A stretch of DNA of 64,000 nt. Source: Oasisia sp. SBJ-2009. Lineage: Eukaryota > Annelida > Polychaeta > Sabellida > Siboglinidae. How positions within the stretch are numbered: the first letter of the stretch is position 1; each line of letters starts with the position of its first letter. A model generated the notes under the pieces. The model searched no databases and had not been told where the DNA came from. It was given only the letters and a program-made list of their open reading frames with translations. The DNA is taken from positions 15,699,226 through 15,763,225 of the forward strand of contig OZ024861.1 of assembly GCA_964017155.1 (NCBI GenBank), given 5' to 3'. The position numbers and the translations under genes were made by a program. Shown here piece after piece: positions 24,688-35,284 of the stretch.

Positions 24688-25149
24688 CTGTGCACATCCA
24701 GTCAAGGACAAACTCTCACTGGTCAGTCCACAGTGGACAGAGTCTATGTTATTCAGTGGACCTCTCTATTAGGGTCACCCTTGGGACTGGACACATGTGA
24801 CCTGATTAGCCAGGTAGCTGCATTAGAAGGACTAATTGCATACACTTTACTGTATATGGGATAGATGTGGGACTGTCCTTAATTGGGAGGTGGCTGTATT
24901 ACTGAATGTAGTAAAGTGAGGTTCAGTTCTATATTGCAGAATCTACATACGCATGTCAGAGCTCAAAAAAGTTACTGCTCTTATCATGTCCTATGGTAAA
25001 CATAACTGATATACGTTACAAAATATGCAGTTAATAGATACCTTTCTAGCAGCATATAGTCCAAAAATCAACCTAACGATCTTTTGATTAATTTTCAGCC
25101 TCTACCAAGAAACTAATATTGAAGCAGTGGTAATCATTTTATGGTGGAG

Positions 25150-25605
25150 AGACATATAATTATAATAATAATAATAATAATAAATAACAGTATTTATCTA
25201 CACCATATATCTAGCAATAAAACCATTCAGAGGCGCATTACACTTTACAGGAATATACAGATTACCTTAAAATAAAAAATAGAGACGTAGTTGTAAAGTA
25301 AAAAAAGTTCAATATAAATAAATAATATTAGTCTAATAATAGTAAAATACTAAAACTGATAAATAATAGTTAATTATATTACAATTTAAAAATAAATAAT
25401 AAAATAGTTGATAAATAGTAGATATTAAAAATAGTAGATATTAAAAATAAATAATAGTTAATTATATTACAATTAAAAACAATTAATAATAAAATAGTTG
25501 ATAAATAGTACATATTAAAACTGTTCGGATATTATAAAAAATTCTTTTAAAATGAAAACAGAAATGTCTTCAGTTGCTTCTTGAAAGAACTGAGGGACAT
25601 ATGTT
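25150..25605 (-). mobile_element. LINE 3' end (family L1a), copy 2, in intron 22
   Basis: Reverse complement of the 12180-12620 element: SLSSFKKQLKTFLF followed by the same AT-rich UTR (ACAACTACGTCTCTATTTTT, CTCTGAATGGTTTTATTGCT). Its upstream end lies within about 30 bases of the exon 22 donor. Confidence 0.8.
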
Positions 25606-25625
25606 GTGAGCGAGCGTAAGGATAC

Positions 25626-25710
25626 GTAACGTAACAGGTGAGCCGGTGTCGAGGGCGTCTCGGATGAGAAGAATGTCAGCGTGTAGTCCTTGCTGTTGGA
25701 ACAGCGAGTC
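25626..25710 (-). CDS. INPP5B: INPP5B exon 22 (RhoGAP-like domain)
   Basis: 85 bp, encoding DSLFQQQGLHADILLIRDAL then DTGSPVTL. It corresponds to EDLFQQPG...IRDCLDTG. The donor is GTATCCTTACG, a full U12-type site; splicing there gives DTGSPVTLPGSVDSIAEAL, matching the human sequence across the junction. A LINE remnant starts within about 30 bases of this donor. Confidence 0.93.
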
Positions 25711-25943
25711 CTGGAGGAACAAGACAACAATAATATATGTTATGTTGTACAGCAACAGATCCTATTACTTTGTCTGTGACACTTACCAACATGTAGGACA
25801 CACATACAGGCAACAAATATACGTGCATTTTCTAAAACAATAAATAAATAACTAAGAATTATCTAAGAACTCAGAGTAAGAATACAAATTATGTATCTAG
25901 TATAATGACCAAATAATATATTAGTTATATATTAATTTAATTT

Positions 25944-25951
<8 letters not shown>

Positions 25952-25991
<40 letters not shown>

Positions 25992-26013
25992 GCACGCATG
26001 CACAAACACACAG

Positions 26014-26045
<32 letters not shown>

Positions 26046-26070
26046 ACACTCACACACACACACACACACG
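25952..26070. repeat. (AC)n microsatellite
   Basis: Interrupted AC dinucleotides in intron 21. Confidence 0.95.
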
Positions 26071-26321
26071 CGGTAATAACAAAAATGTATATCAAAGGTA
26101 TGTTTCATTTTTTGTTGCACAGATAACATTGACGGTATGCATAGATTTGCAAAACAAAAGTATCAGAGGAAACATTTATTAGAAATTATCATGTTTTGAT
26201 ACAGTACATCTTTAAAATGTACAAGCTTAAAAGGGATCCTTTTACAAGCCTGTTGCTAGTCACCAAGCCGGGATATATAGAATGTAGTTCGAAACAATCC
26301 ACTAGATGGCACCATTATCTA

Positions 26322-26322
26322 T

Positions 26323-26380
<58 letters not shown>

Positions 26381-26490
26381 CTGGGTCATTTTTGAAGAAT
26401 TTGAAATACATAAGCAAGATATTTGGTTGAATTGCTTTCAACTGAAAGAAAAATCCTGAATCTGAGTCATGCATATATATGTATAAGTTA

Positions 26491-26538
<48 letters not shown>

Positions 26539-26553
26539 AATGAAAGTTTATTT

Positions 26554-26608
<55 letters not shown>

Positions 26609-26610
26609 CG
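26322..26610. repeat. (GT)n, (TA)n and (AAC)n microsatellites
   Basis: (GT)n 26323-26378, (TA)n about 26490-26533, and 17 AAC units 26556-26607, the last following AAAGTTTATTTA, which looks like a reversed retroelement tail. Confidence 0.95.
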
Positions 26611-26840
26611 GTAATATGCAACATATTATGGGAAAGAAAATACAATACATAATGATAAAGATAATACAATATAATACAATTCCATGATTGGTTAGTTGCT
26701 GCTGCTGTTAAGTGGACATAGCCGAAGTCAGGTGACTTGTAAGGCGCTATGCCCTTTTTGCAAGAATTTTATAAAAGAATATGTTATATTGTACAATGGT
26801 GATTTCATATTTCATTATATATAATTTAAATACATTATAA

Positions 26841-26844
<4 letters not shown>

Positions 26845-26900
<56 letters not shown>
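26845..26900. repeat. (TA)n microsatellite
   Basis: About 27 TA units in intron 21. Confidence 0.95.
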
Positions 26901-26903
<3 letters not shown>

Positions 26904-27067
26904 TACATATAAATACTATTTTACGATATATAAAGTAATATTTTACCATATTTATATTGCTAATTTATTAAATTAATACATATTTTTCATACTTTATTTC
27001 CGAGTCGTATTTGTACAGGTCTGTTTGGTATTTATCGTGAAATAAAAGCTGTAGTAAATAATCTCAC

Positions 27068-27172
27068 CTCGTTCATGCCGAACTTGACGATGTGGTCGAC
27101 CAGCCGCCACAACTCCTTTGGAATGTCTAACGGCCGATCCTTCCTCATGTTGGGGCCACCTTCAGCTGCCCC
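27068..27172 (-). CDS. INPP5B: INPP5B exon 21 (RhoGAP-like domain start)
   Basis: 105 bp, 35 codons in phase 0, encoding GAAEGGPNMRKDRPLDIP then KELWRLVDHIVKFGMNE. PKELW.LVDH is conserved in OCRL/INPP5B; the Trp belongs to the surface that binds F&H peptides of APPL1 and Ses proteins in OCRL (established for human; inferred here). Donor GTGAGA. Confidence 0.95.
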
Positions 27173-27276
27173 CTGGGAATGGACCGAAAAAAGATTTAAC
27201 AATATGCCCCCATAATTCAAGCGGACAAGGAATCAATTGGCTTGCAAACTGATACTGTCACTTGTTTAAGTAAAGG

Positions 27277-27600
27277 CAGTTCTTATATAGCGCAATATCC
27301 AATCCTCAGGACCGTTCAAAGCGCTTTACACTTTACTTCCCTGACAGACGTGTTCACTCAGACACCATCTCGGCTTCTCTGGGAAGCATCCAGCCATATG
27401 CTACAATTAATGCGCGTAGGCTGCTCGTACACATATCCACCACTGTCTATAGCCAGGTACTCATTTAATTCAGCTGAGTGAACTGGAGCAATGTAGAGTG
27501 AAAAAACTTGCCCAAGGTTTTAACGCCGCAGCCAGGATTCGAACCCGGGTTCTCGTAGTCGAGAGTCCGAAGCTCTACCCCTGAGCCACTGCGCTCTAAA
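27277..27600 (-). mobile_element. tRNA-derived SINE, family S1, copy B
   Basis: Full-length copy in intron 20. A box GTGGCTCAGGGGTAGAGC and B box GGTTCGAATCC lie at the high-coordinate end; the tail TATTGCGCTATATAAGAACT is at 27277. Confidence 0.92.
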
Positions 27601-27909
27601 GAAGCTCATTGAAGAAGCCATACTTCTTAAGTACTCATACATTGTGTTTGTAAACACAATGACATTCACTCTGCCAGGGTTTACATAATAATTATTAAAT
27701 AATGCATTATGTTAATTGATCAGTGCGTAAAATAATCCTAGCTGGCTTCACCATCATGACATCTAGACTAGTAAACATACAAGAATTTATGTTTAACACT
27801 GAAGAAACAGTTTACACAATGTCAGTGCTGAACACAGTATATACCTTCCGAATATTCCAAAATGACAAGTAATTGAATATTCTATGAAGTAGTGAGCTAG
27901 AAGGACCAA

Positions 27910-28210
27910 TTCTGGTCCAACGTCTTCAACAGCCTGCCACTGTACGTACCAAGTCAATGAGAGGTGCAGTGGCAATGTCTTCAGCAGCCTGCCACTGTAC
28001 TTACCAAGTCAATGAGAGGTGGAGTGGCAATGTCTTCAGCAGCCTGCCACTGTACTTACCAAGTCAACGAGAGGTGCAGTGGCAACATCTTCAGCGTGCC
28101 ACTATTCTTACCAAGTCAATAAGAGGTGCAGTGGCAACGTCTTCAGCATGCCACTGTACTTACCAAGTCAATGAGAGGTGCAGTGGCAACGTCACGAATC
28201 GGACCAAACA
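27910..28210 (-). repeat. Tandem duplication of INPP5B exon 20 end and donor (5 copies)
   Basis: Units of 52 and 55 bp each carry the coding end of exon 20 (CCTCTCATTGACTTG or variant) plus a GT donor. Donors fall at 28162 (GTAAGT, the annotated one), 28110 (GTAAGA), 28058, 28003 (GTAAGT) and 27948 (GTACGT). Reading past the first donor meets TGA after six codons. Confidence 0.93.
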
Positions 28211-28274
28211 CCCAGACCAGGTCCTCCATAGATGACCCAAAACAGCTCGGTAGAAAATTGCCTGACACGGAGAT
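28164..28274 (-). CDS. INPP5B: INPP5B exon 20 (ASH end, LIDL clathrin box)
   Basis: 111 bp, 37 codons in phase 0, encoding ISVSGNFLPSCFGSSMEDLV then WVFGPIRDVATAPLIDL. The first half matches SGNYLPSCFG; the exon closes on LIDL, the core of the clathrin box found here in OCRL. The U2-type donor GTAAGT and the last exon codons are repeated four more times downstream. Confidence 0.96.
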
Positions 28275-28807
28275 CTGGATGTATAGTTAAGGTCCCGAAA
28301 TTCACATGAGAGTAAAGTAATAATATGTACATACACATCATTTTGAAAAAGAAACCATGCTAGTTTCAATACACCAGAGATTACATGAAAGGTGCAATTA
28401 CAATCACAAAAATATAATATTAAATATTAATAAAACATTGACTAGCTTATAATGAAATGAGTGCAAAAATATAATATTAAGTTACAGAAATTATCAAAAA
28501 TTCAACTTGAACAATGTGCAAAATAGGAATAAATTTATATTGATAAGGGTAATCACAAGATTACAACACCCAAACGACATAAATTCAAAATTACTTAGAG
28601 TTGGCATAAGTTATAATAGACAATTACAAAATAAAACTATACAAATCAAACTTTAGTTAACCTATGAAACCTAACTTTGCCTTACATCCAACAACAGTTG
28701 CACTTTACAAAAGCAACACATAGATACTTCTTAAACATGCCACACATTTGTTTAGGCTGACCTATTTCTTAACCATGCCACACATTGTGTTAGGCTGCCG
28801 TGGATAC

Positions 28808-28932
28808 AAAGAGATCCTTCCCTCCCTTCAAGTGCATGATGAGGACGTCTTCTATCTTGTCCTCCTTAGAGTTGAGACTCGGGGCCGTGTCGTAGTCGAC
28901 GTACACCTCCAGCGACACCTTGGCTGATGCTC
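28808..28932 (-). CDS. INPP5B: INPP5B exon 19 (ASH domain)
   Basis: 125 bp, encoding SAKVSLEVYVDYDTAPSLNS then KEDKIEDVLIMHLKGGKDLF. It matches the [23 protein letters not shown] block. The donor GTATCC is U12-like and pairs with branch site CCTTAAC before exon 20. Phase 1 in and 0 out. Confidence 0.95.
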
Positions 28933-29069
28933 CTGTATGCACAGTTCAAGCATTATATGACAATAATAATAATAAGAAGAAACTCGAACTCTCTCTCTGC
29001 CTTTAAGACGACATATATGCATCATGCTTTTAACTAGAAAACAGTGACACATGATTCAACGAACACTTT

Positions 29070-29077
29070 TACTAAAC

Positions 29078-29113
<36 letters not shown>
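29070..29113. repeat. (TA)n microsatellite, MITE target
   Basis: The TA run is split by the inverted-repeat element and resumes at 29947. Confidence 0.85.
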
Positions 29114-29114
<1 letters not shown>

Positions 29115-29116
<2 letters not shown>

Positions 29117-29944
29117 CCTAAAGGCAGCTTATGTCGACCAGTGCCTAGAGGACCGGCTTATGTAGACCAGACGTATTTTTTTATTTAATACAATTTCCCA
29201 AGGTGTAAAACTGGAACATTGTTTCTAATACTAATGTTTAACACATAATGAAAGTTCATCAAAATATTTCAATAAATAAGGTATATGCAAAAAAATCGGT
29301 CTACATAAAACCGCATAATGCATAGATGCCGATTTATGTAGACCGGAGCAACACCGGAAGCTGCATATATTTAGTTAGCCTTTTTGCGGTAGACGCCGAA
29401 TCTAGCTATGCTGTGATACATGTTTATGCAGTAAATTTAACAATTTAGTGAATGCTCTAAAATTAATTGCCGATTACCAACGGCAACAACAACATTCGAG
29501 GGATATATCAGTCCGCAACAAAGACAAAATGGAAGTTTTACTAATTTACACATACTAATATAGCCATTTGCATCAGTATGAAGCATATTATACACTGAAC
29601 ACGAAACTCCAACCCTTCGTTCGATATATACCATAAATATAGATTTATAAGAACTTTGACCCGGTACACATAACCCGGCACAGAATATACTCAAAAATAT
29701 GCACGGCGCTGGAGAAAACATGCTCAAAATCACTTAAGATGTTGTTCATTTAAAAATTTATTACGCACAGTACTTCACTGTCATATGAACTGTGTGCACA
29801 AGCAATGGTACTGATCAATTCAATTGTGTTAGTTGTGAACTAACACGTCGAATCTTTATGTAGACCAGTTTTGGTCTACATAAAACAGCGGTCTACTTAA
29901 GCCGGTCCTATATGCATAATCGGTCGACATAAGCTGCCTTTAGG
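29115..29944. mobile_element. Inverted-repeat MITE in (TA)n, family M5
   Basis: Left end CCTAAAGGCAGCTTATGTCG is mirrored at 29925-29944; GACCGGCTTATGTAGACC also recurs inverted. TA repeats on both sides imply insertion at TA. The GTAGACC motif recurs internally (29160, 29300, 29338, 29870). Confidence 0.88.
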
Positions 29945-29946
29945 AG

Positions 29947-29997
<51 letters not shown>

Positions 29998-30199
29998 GTG
30001 TATATATATATAATGCTATTCATCTTGTTTTATCATTTACCTATTTATTATTATTTTTATTATAATCTTATTTAAAATATATGTATTCAGTTTTTTTTAT
30101 AGTTTTTTTATTTCACTATAATTTAACGCATTATGCAATGTATAAGGTAGTCGATCAAAATTGTTTAGTGCATGTGTATTATGTTTTACAATACATTTG

Positions 30200-30282
30200 C
30201 GTTAGCAATCACAACCCTTAGGGAGATAAAATGTACATTTCATAAGGTTATTGTGAATAAATAATGTTTATTATTATTATTA
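30200..30282. mobile_element. Retroelement tail with (TTA)n
   Basis: The sequence AATAAATAATGTTTATTATT after a TAAGG stretch resembles a truncated non-LTR 3' end. Confidence 0.45.
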
Positions 30283-30324
30283 GCACTTAACAGTTTAACT
30301 CTGAATATGGCCATACATATAAAA

Positions 30325-31235
30325 CAGGGTTCGAATTTAGTGGGGGCCTGGGGGGCCCGCTGGCCCCACATTTACTGTCGGGCCCCCAGATGTTGAACTC
30401 TGAGGGTCCGACTGGCCCCCAGGTCAAAGAACTGTAAAATTGATAAATAATGGCCTGACAACTTCCTATCCCAGAGGCCAAGGCAAAGAAAATGTCATTA
30501 TTCACTTTACCAGTAAATGATCCTGGCTGCTGCCTGGGGTGGGGGGTGGGGGTGAAGGGGGGCAGAAGGTTGCTGCTGCCCTTGGTCAGGGTTAAAATTG
30601 ATTGACAAGGGGTTGCCGAGGTGGACTAACCTGTCGACTAGGCCAGGGAAAAAGAATTAATAACCTAGGATTGTGTTACTAGAAATAGACAGGTCTTAGA
30701 CATAATCTACTATGCAGTTCTACGATGTAACTAAACTGTCATTTTCCATAATGCTGTGGCAATAGGTATATAGGTACATAGGCATCAATCCTTGGTTTAA
30801 ACAGTTTATGGCCAATACTGTTTTAAAGTACATGAATGGCGGTAAAAATGAAGGAAGGAATGGGACCTCGCACAGTCGCTTAAGCTGTTGTGGGTGGGTG
30901 GGGGAGCAGGAATAGGCAACCTCGTGTTGCCATCTACAAACGCAGGCAGCCTAAAGAGGAAGATCTACAGGTTTCAAGCAGCTCCGGTTCAGAGGAAAAT
31001 TAACAACCCTCCATTGATCTCTTGAAATTATCATTAGTATTTACCAATTAAGCTGCTACATAGGCTACAGCCATTATGTTTGTGGCATGTGAATTGTGTT
31101 GAATAAAGTTATAGTTACAATGCGACTTAAATGTGCATTTGTTGCATGGCCCCCACTTTTTGTGTCGGGCCCCTAGATTTTGAAAAGTGGGGGCCCTGCT
31201 GGCCCCCACTCATTTTTGGCTAAATTCTAACCCTG
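30325..31235. mobile_element. hAT-like MITE, family M6 (911 bp)
   Basis: Terminal CAGGGTTCGAATTTAG is mirrored by CTAAATTCTAACCCTG at 31220-31235. Subterminal GGGGGCC/GGCCCCC blocks recur. TAAAA precedes and follows the element, so a short target duplication is possible. No transposase. Confidence 0.8.
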
Positions 31236-31292
31236 TAAAATAAAGCATATTAAATATTTGCAATAGTTCAGCTGCAGTTTCTACATTGTCAG

Positions 31293-31405
31293 GTTCCCAG
31301 AGGAGTTGAGATAGTGTTTGATTGATCAGCTCTGCCATGGAAGTAAATAAAGTGCTTTAAACAGTCCTGAGGACTGTACTACATAAGAACTTACCTTTAC
31401 TTTTT
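31293..31405 (+). mobile_element. SINE S1, truncated copy (tail only)
   Basis: AGTGCTTTAAACAGTCCTGA and ACATAAGAACTTACCTTTAC match the S1 3' region in plus orientation. Confidence 0.65.
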
Positions 31406-32640
31406 TTAATACTAACACAACTATTGGAATTACGGTTTTTCTGTCGTCGGACCAACTTTTTAGTTTAGAACAGAATAAAAATGTATTTATAAAATTTATG
31501 CAAAATGAACATTGCTTGATTTTTACAAATTGATGCAAGACAAATTAGGATTCACTGATGAATTGCTTAACGAGATGAATCAACAAAATATCAAGGCAGT
31601 AACAGTTGGACTTGATGCATAGTTACATTTATTAGTCTAACTTTACTCATTGCTGATTTTTTTTATTAAATGCACAATTTCTCTCATTTTCAACCATTCT
31701 TCTTGACTTGTCACATAACAAATACGAATATGAATACATTTATTTAAGGTAAAAACCCAGTAAAATTGGTACATACATTAGCACATCTACGTAGATATAA
31801 CACTTCAAATATGTTAAAAAATGAATAGATAAAAATATATAAAGTTATAAGTTAGATAAGTGTTGTAACATTTTATAAAAAAAACATAACATGTGGTTAC
31901 CTCTGTTTATAGGAACATTCTGCAGTTGTGTAGTTTAAACTAAAAGCATTGATAAAAACGCCACTTTTATCCCCTTAAAAGCAAACGTCTGAAATGCTGA
32001 CAGTCTGTTCTGCTGTAAACCTCATGGACAACTCAGGAGCCATAGTTTGACTCCATGTCAACCACCTCTTTATATATATAATGAACTTCCGTGGTGCAAA
32101 CATTTCATCAGGTTAAGAGTCAAAATTATTTGCAGTCAAACCTTACTTTACAGTCACGAGGGCAGTCTCAAATTACTTTCATATGACACTGACAGTAAAT
32201 TGTAATGCACAGGAAACTAGTCTCATTGATATGGTCAGAAGCCTCATCATTCAGGTCACTTCCATTCAGTGCCAATGACAACCTTAATACAAAGATTGTG
32301 TAGTGCTCAAAAACATAATTACAATTACACACACTCATAAATACAAAACGGTATGGACTTGCAAATGTGAATGCCCCCAAATGGCTTCCAAAACTACAAC
32401 CACAATTTGCTGGATTCAAATGATGTGACATGAATAAGACAATATCCACCACACTGCCCCATTCTAAAATCAGAGCATCAGAGTGCTTTAGTATCTGTTC
32501 CACTCACCAGGTAGTGCCACTGTAGTGATTTATCGATCTACCCTCAGCCCAGTTAAACTGGAAGCTATACACTATTGGGAACTTTACAAACCTATGTGAT
32601 CAATTCTACACAAGTAGCCATATCTGTGGCCGCCATGTAC
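31406..32640. other. INPP5B intron 18, unassigned part
   Basis: AT-rich intron sequence; no exon or structured repeat recognised. Confidence 0.45.
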
Positions 32641-32650
32641 ACACACTTAC

Positions 32651-32747
32651 CCACGTGCACTATCGCTGACGGTGGCTCCACCTTCAGCCACGGCTTACAG
32701 AACGTCACCTCGTTGAGTTTGTTGATGAACTGGTACTTGACGGGTAC
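32651..32747 (-). CDS. INPP5B: INPP5B exon 18 (ASH domain)
   Basis: 97 bp, encoding VPVKYQFINKLNEVTFCKPW and LKVEPPSAIVHV. It aligns with VPCHF.FINKLN..YCKPWL of human INPP5B/OCRL. Acceptor TTCATAG, donor GTAAGT, phase 0 in, 1 out. Confidence 0.95.
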
Positions 32748-33008
32748 CTATGAATGACAAGTGAACTACACCACTGTTGTACAGAGCATATAGTGGTACA
32801 GATTCATACTAATTTATTTTGACCAAATCAATGTATATTCCAGTCGGTGCGAGGACAAAACCCCAACGAACAAAATTCCAACTGGAAAAACCCAAACGGA
32901 CAAAAACCCCAACAGACAAAACCCAAACTTATGCACAAATTGTTTACATATTTTTCTTATTGCCATGTTCTGTCTGAAATAAAGCCTGATTGATATCGAC
33001 TAGTTTAC

Positions 33009-33077
33009 CTGGCCGGTGTTCGTCACGGTCACCTGTCGCGTCTGCCTTTCTCGGAACTTCACATTGGTAAAGCAGAT
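33009..33077 (-). CDS. INPP5B: INPP5B exon 17 (ASH domain)
   Basis: 69 bp, 23 codons in phase 0, encoding ICFTNVKFRERQTRQVTVTN TGQ in sequence. It matches the F.F.NVKF and .NNGQ strands that start the ASH immunoglobulin-like domain, which helps bind Rab GTPases. Donor GTAAAC. Confidence 0.93.
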
Positions 33078-33146
33078 CTATAAACAAGATATCTTCATGA
33101 ATACCTATCAAACGTAACAGTGGACAGTACCTGGAATATATTATAG

Positions 33147-33620
33147 TGCTGTAGCACTTACATTTTCCCGGCGTTATGAACGTTCCGATTGACGTTTCTG
33201 TGCATGCGTGATAAATGTAAAATCATTAATGTGCTGCGAAAGGACAATGCATTTATGGTATAAATATTACGGGTTGTTTGTTAGGATGTATATAACATAA
33301 GTTATTTGTCGCAAATTAACACGAGGCAAACAAGTTTTGAGGCAAATTTTGATAGCAAGCGTAAATCACGTGACTGTAGTGCGCCATAATTCGTGACAGT
33401 GATTTAAACAAACGTAAGATGTTATTGTACTGAACAACATTTTAAGCAACTGTTCACAGTAATCATCACAGGAGAGTTATCGCACAGCCCGTGGCATTTA
33501 TACAAAAAATGCTGTCGTTTTGCTGCACATTGATGATTTTACATTTATCGCGCATGCATAGAAACGTCAATCAGAAAGTTTATTGTGATCGGAAAAATGT
33601 AAGCGCAACAGTGCTTCTGT
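33147..33620. mobile_element. Foldback MITE, family M1, copy 2
   Basis: Matches the element at 861-1355 along its whole length, with mirrored GATTGACGTTTCT and GATAAATGTAAAATCAT blocks at both ends. It lies in INPP5B intron 16. Confidence 0.87.
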
Positions 33621-33876
33621 TGCTTAACAAAATAATAACAGAACAATGCATCGCTTGTGACTAACTGATGGATTTAGAAAAAATTATACTTTTAGCTAAG
33701 GGGTCAGAATGCATTCATTAAAAACATACTCATAGTAGTTACAGTAAACAAAACATGGTATCAACAGTAGCACAACAATTACATGCAAAATATTTTTGCT
33801 CAGTTTTGTAACTATGATTTTCTATTCTTATTTACAATAATTTTTATGTTGTTTTTGTCGCGTGTCAACCACTCAC

Positions 33877-33987
33877 TTCCATGACGTCAAGGGACACCTT
33901 GGGCAGGAACTCATTCTCCAGTCTGTCTGCCTGCTTCATCACGTCCTCATACACCTTCTTCTGTAGGTCCGGCTTCACAATCATCAC
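33877..33987 (-). CDS. INPP5B: INPP5B exon 16 (helix into ASH domain)
   Basis: 111 bp, 37 codons in phase 0, encoding VMIVKPDLQKKVYEDVMKQA then DRLENEFLPKVSLDVME. This corresponds to the helix linking catalytic and ASH domains (..DxMENxxLPS.ELS). Acceptor CCTGCAG, donor GTGAGT. Confidence 0.95.
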
Positions 33988-34020
33988 CTGCAGGATGGAA
34001 CACAAACGGAAATACAGGAC

Positions 34021-34086
34021 GTGTGTGTGTGTGTGTGTGTGTGTTTATGTGCCTGTGTGTGTGTGTTTATGTGTGTTTGTGTGTGT
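34021..34086. repeat. (GT)n microsatellite
   Basis: Interrupted GT repeat in intron 15. Confidence 0.95.
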
Positions 34087-34204
34087 ACCTATGAAATTAC
34101 AACAAACATATCTGTGCGGTCATTTTTCCAGATATACGGCGCTTGACAAATAAAAATTATTATTATTATAAGATATGCAAAACCTATGAAATTACAACAA
34201 ACAT
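34087..34204 (+). mobile_element. 72-bp retroelement tail with 23-bp target duplication
   Basis: Identical 23-bp direct repeats at 34087-34109 and 34182-34204 (starting ACCTATGAAATTACAAC) flank 72 bp ending GCTTGACAAATAAAAATTAT and (TTA)n. This is a severely 5'-truncated non-LTR or SINE insertion, 18 bases from the exon 15 donor. Confidence 0.88.
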
Positions 34205-34223
34205 TCCTGGTTTTGAGACGTAC

Positions 34224-34359
34224 CCCTGCGTCAAAGATCGCGCTGACCGGCTTGTGGTCACTGAGCTTGAGGGCGGGGTGACTGCGATACACCACCTGGG
34301 ACACGTGAGGGCCGCGCCAGAGGATGCGGTCACACCAGGCGGGGGCCCGGCACTTCTCA
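34224..34359 (-). CDS. INPP5B: INPP5B exon 15 (PAWCDRILW and SDHKPV motifs)
   Basis: 136 bp, encoding [18 protein letters not shown] through [13 protein letters not shown]. PAWCDRxLW and SDHxPV are the two C-terminal signatures of the 5-phosphatase catalytic site (the DHxP Asp-His pair). Acceptor ACTCGCAG, donor GTACGT; a 45-bp tandem array lies about 25 bases upstream of the acceptor. Confidence 0.98.
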
Positions 34360-34383
34360 CTGCGAGTCACACCAGCAGCAACG

Positions 34384-35105
34384 GGTTACTATTTTGCCCT
34401 TTTTACAAAACAGTTTCAGTGTGATATGGGTTACTATTTTGCCCTTTTTACAAAACAGTTTCAGTGTGATATGGGTTACTATTTTGCCCTTTTTACAAAA
34501 CAGTTTCAGTGTGATATGGGTTACTATTTTGCCCTTTTTACAAAACAGTTTCAGTGTGATATGGGTTACTATTTTGCCCTTTTTACAAAACAGTTTCAGT
34601 GTGATATGGGTTACTATTTTGCCCTTTTTACAAAACAGTTTCAGTGTGATATGGGTTACTATTTTGCCCTTTTTACAAAACAGTTTCAGTGTGATATGGG
34701 TTACTATTTTGCCCTTTTTACAAAACAGTTTCAGTGTGATATGGGTACTATTTTGCCCTTTTTACAAAACAGTTTCAGTGTGACATGGGTTACCATTTTG
34801 CCCTTTTTACAAAACAGTTTCAGTGTGACATGGGTTACCATTTTGCCCTTTTTACAAAACAGTTTCAGTGTGACATGGGTTACCATTTTGCCCTTTTTAC
34901 AAAACAGTTTCAGTGTGACATGGGTTACCATTTTGCCCTTTTTACAAAACAGTTTCAGTGTGATATGGGTTACTATTTTGCCTTTTTTACAAAACAGTTT
35001 CAGTGTGATATGGGTTACTATTTTGCCCTTTTTACAAAACAGTTTCAGTGTGACATGGGTTACTATTTTGCCCTTTTTACAAAACAGTTTCAGTGTGACA
35101 TGGGT
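34384..35105. repeat. 45-bp minisatellite, 16 copies, INPP5B intron 14
   Basis: The unit reads [15 protein letters not shown] in one plus frame. Two variants (GATATGGGTTACTATT and GACATGGGTTACCATT) are in blocks. The array starts about 25 bases from the exon 15 acceptor. The open frames are a product of the 45-bp period. Confidence 0.97.
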
Positions 35106-35284
35106 TTTTGTTTCTCGCAAATGTACCAAATGTGGATGTCATATAATATCACAAACATGGCCCCGAAAGCCGAGCCCTTTTTCATTTTTAGATGTTGAGA
35201 AACTCGATTAAACAACCTAGCAGTTTATCTTGAAAACTTCCAGAAGAATCATTAATTCAAAAATAGCATGCAACAGCCGATCCA

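Noticed and set aside
27957..28235. 92-codon plus ORF with repeated CHCTYQVN
   Set aside because: Antisense reading of the tandem exon-20/donor duplication.
34324..35211. 295-codon plus ORF with [15 protein letters not shown] repeats
   Set aside because: Opposite strand to INPP5B, inside its intron 14, and entirely minisatellite.
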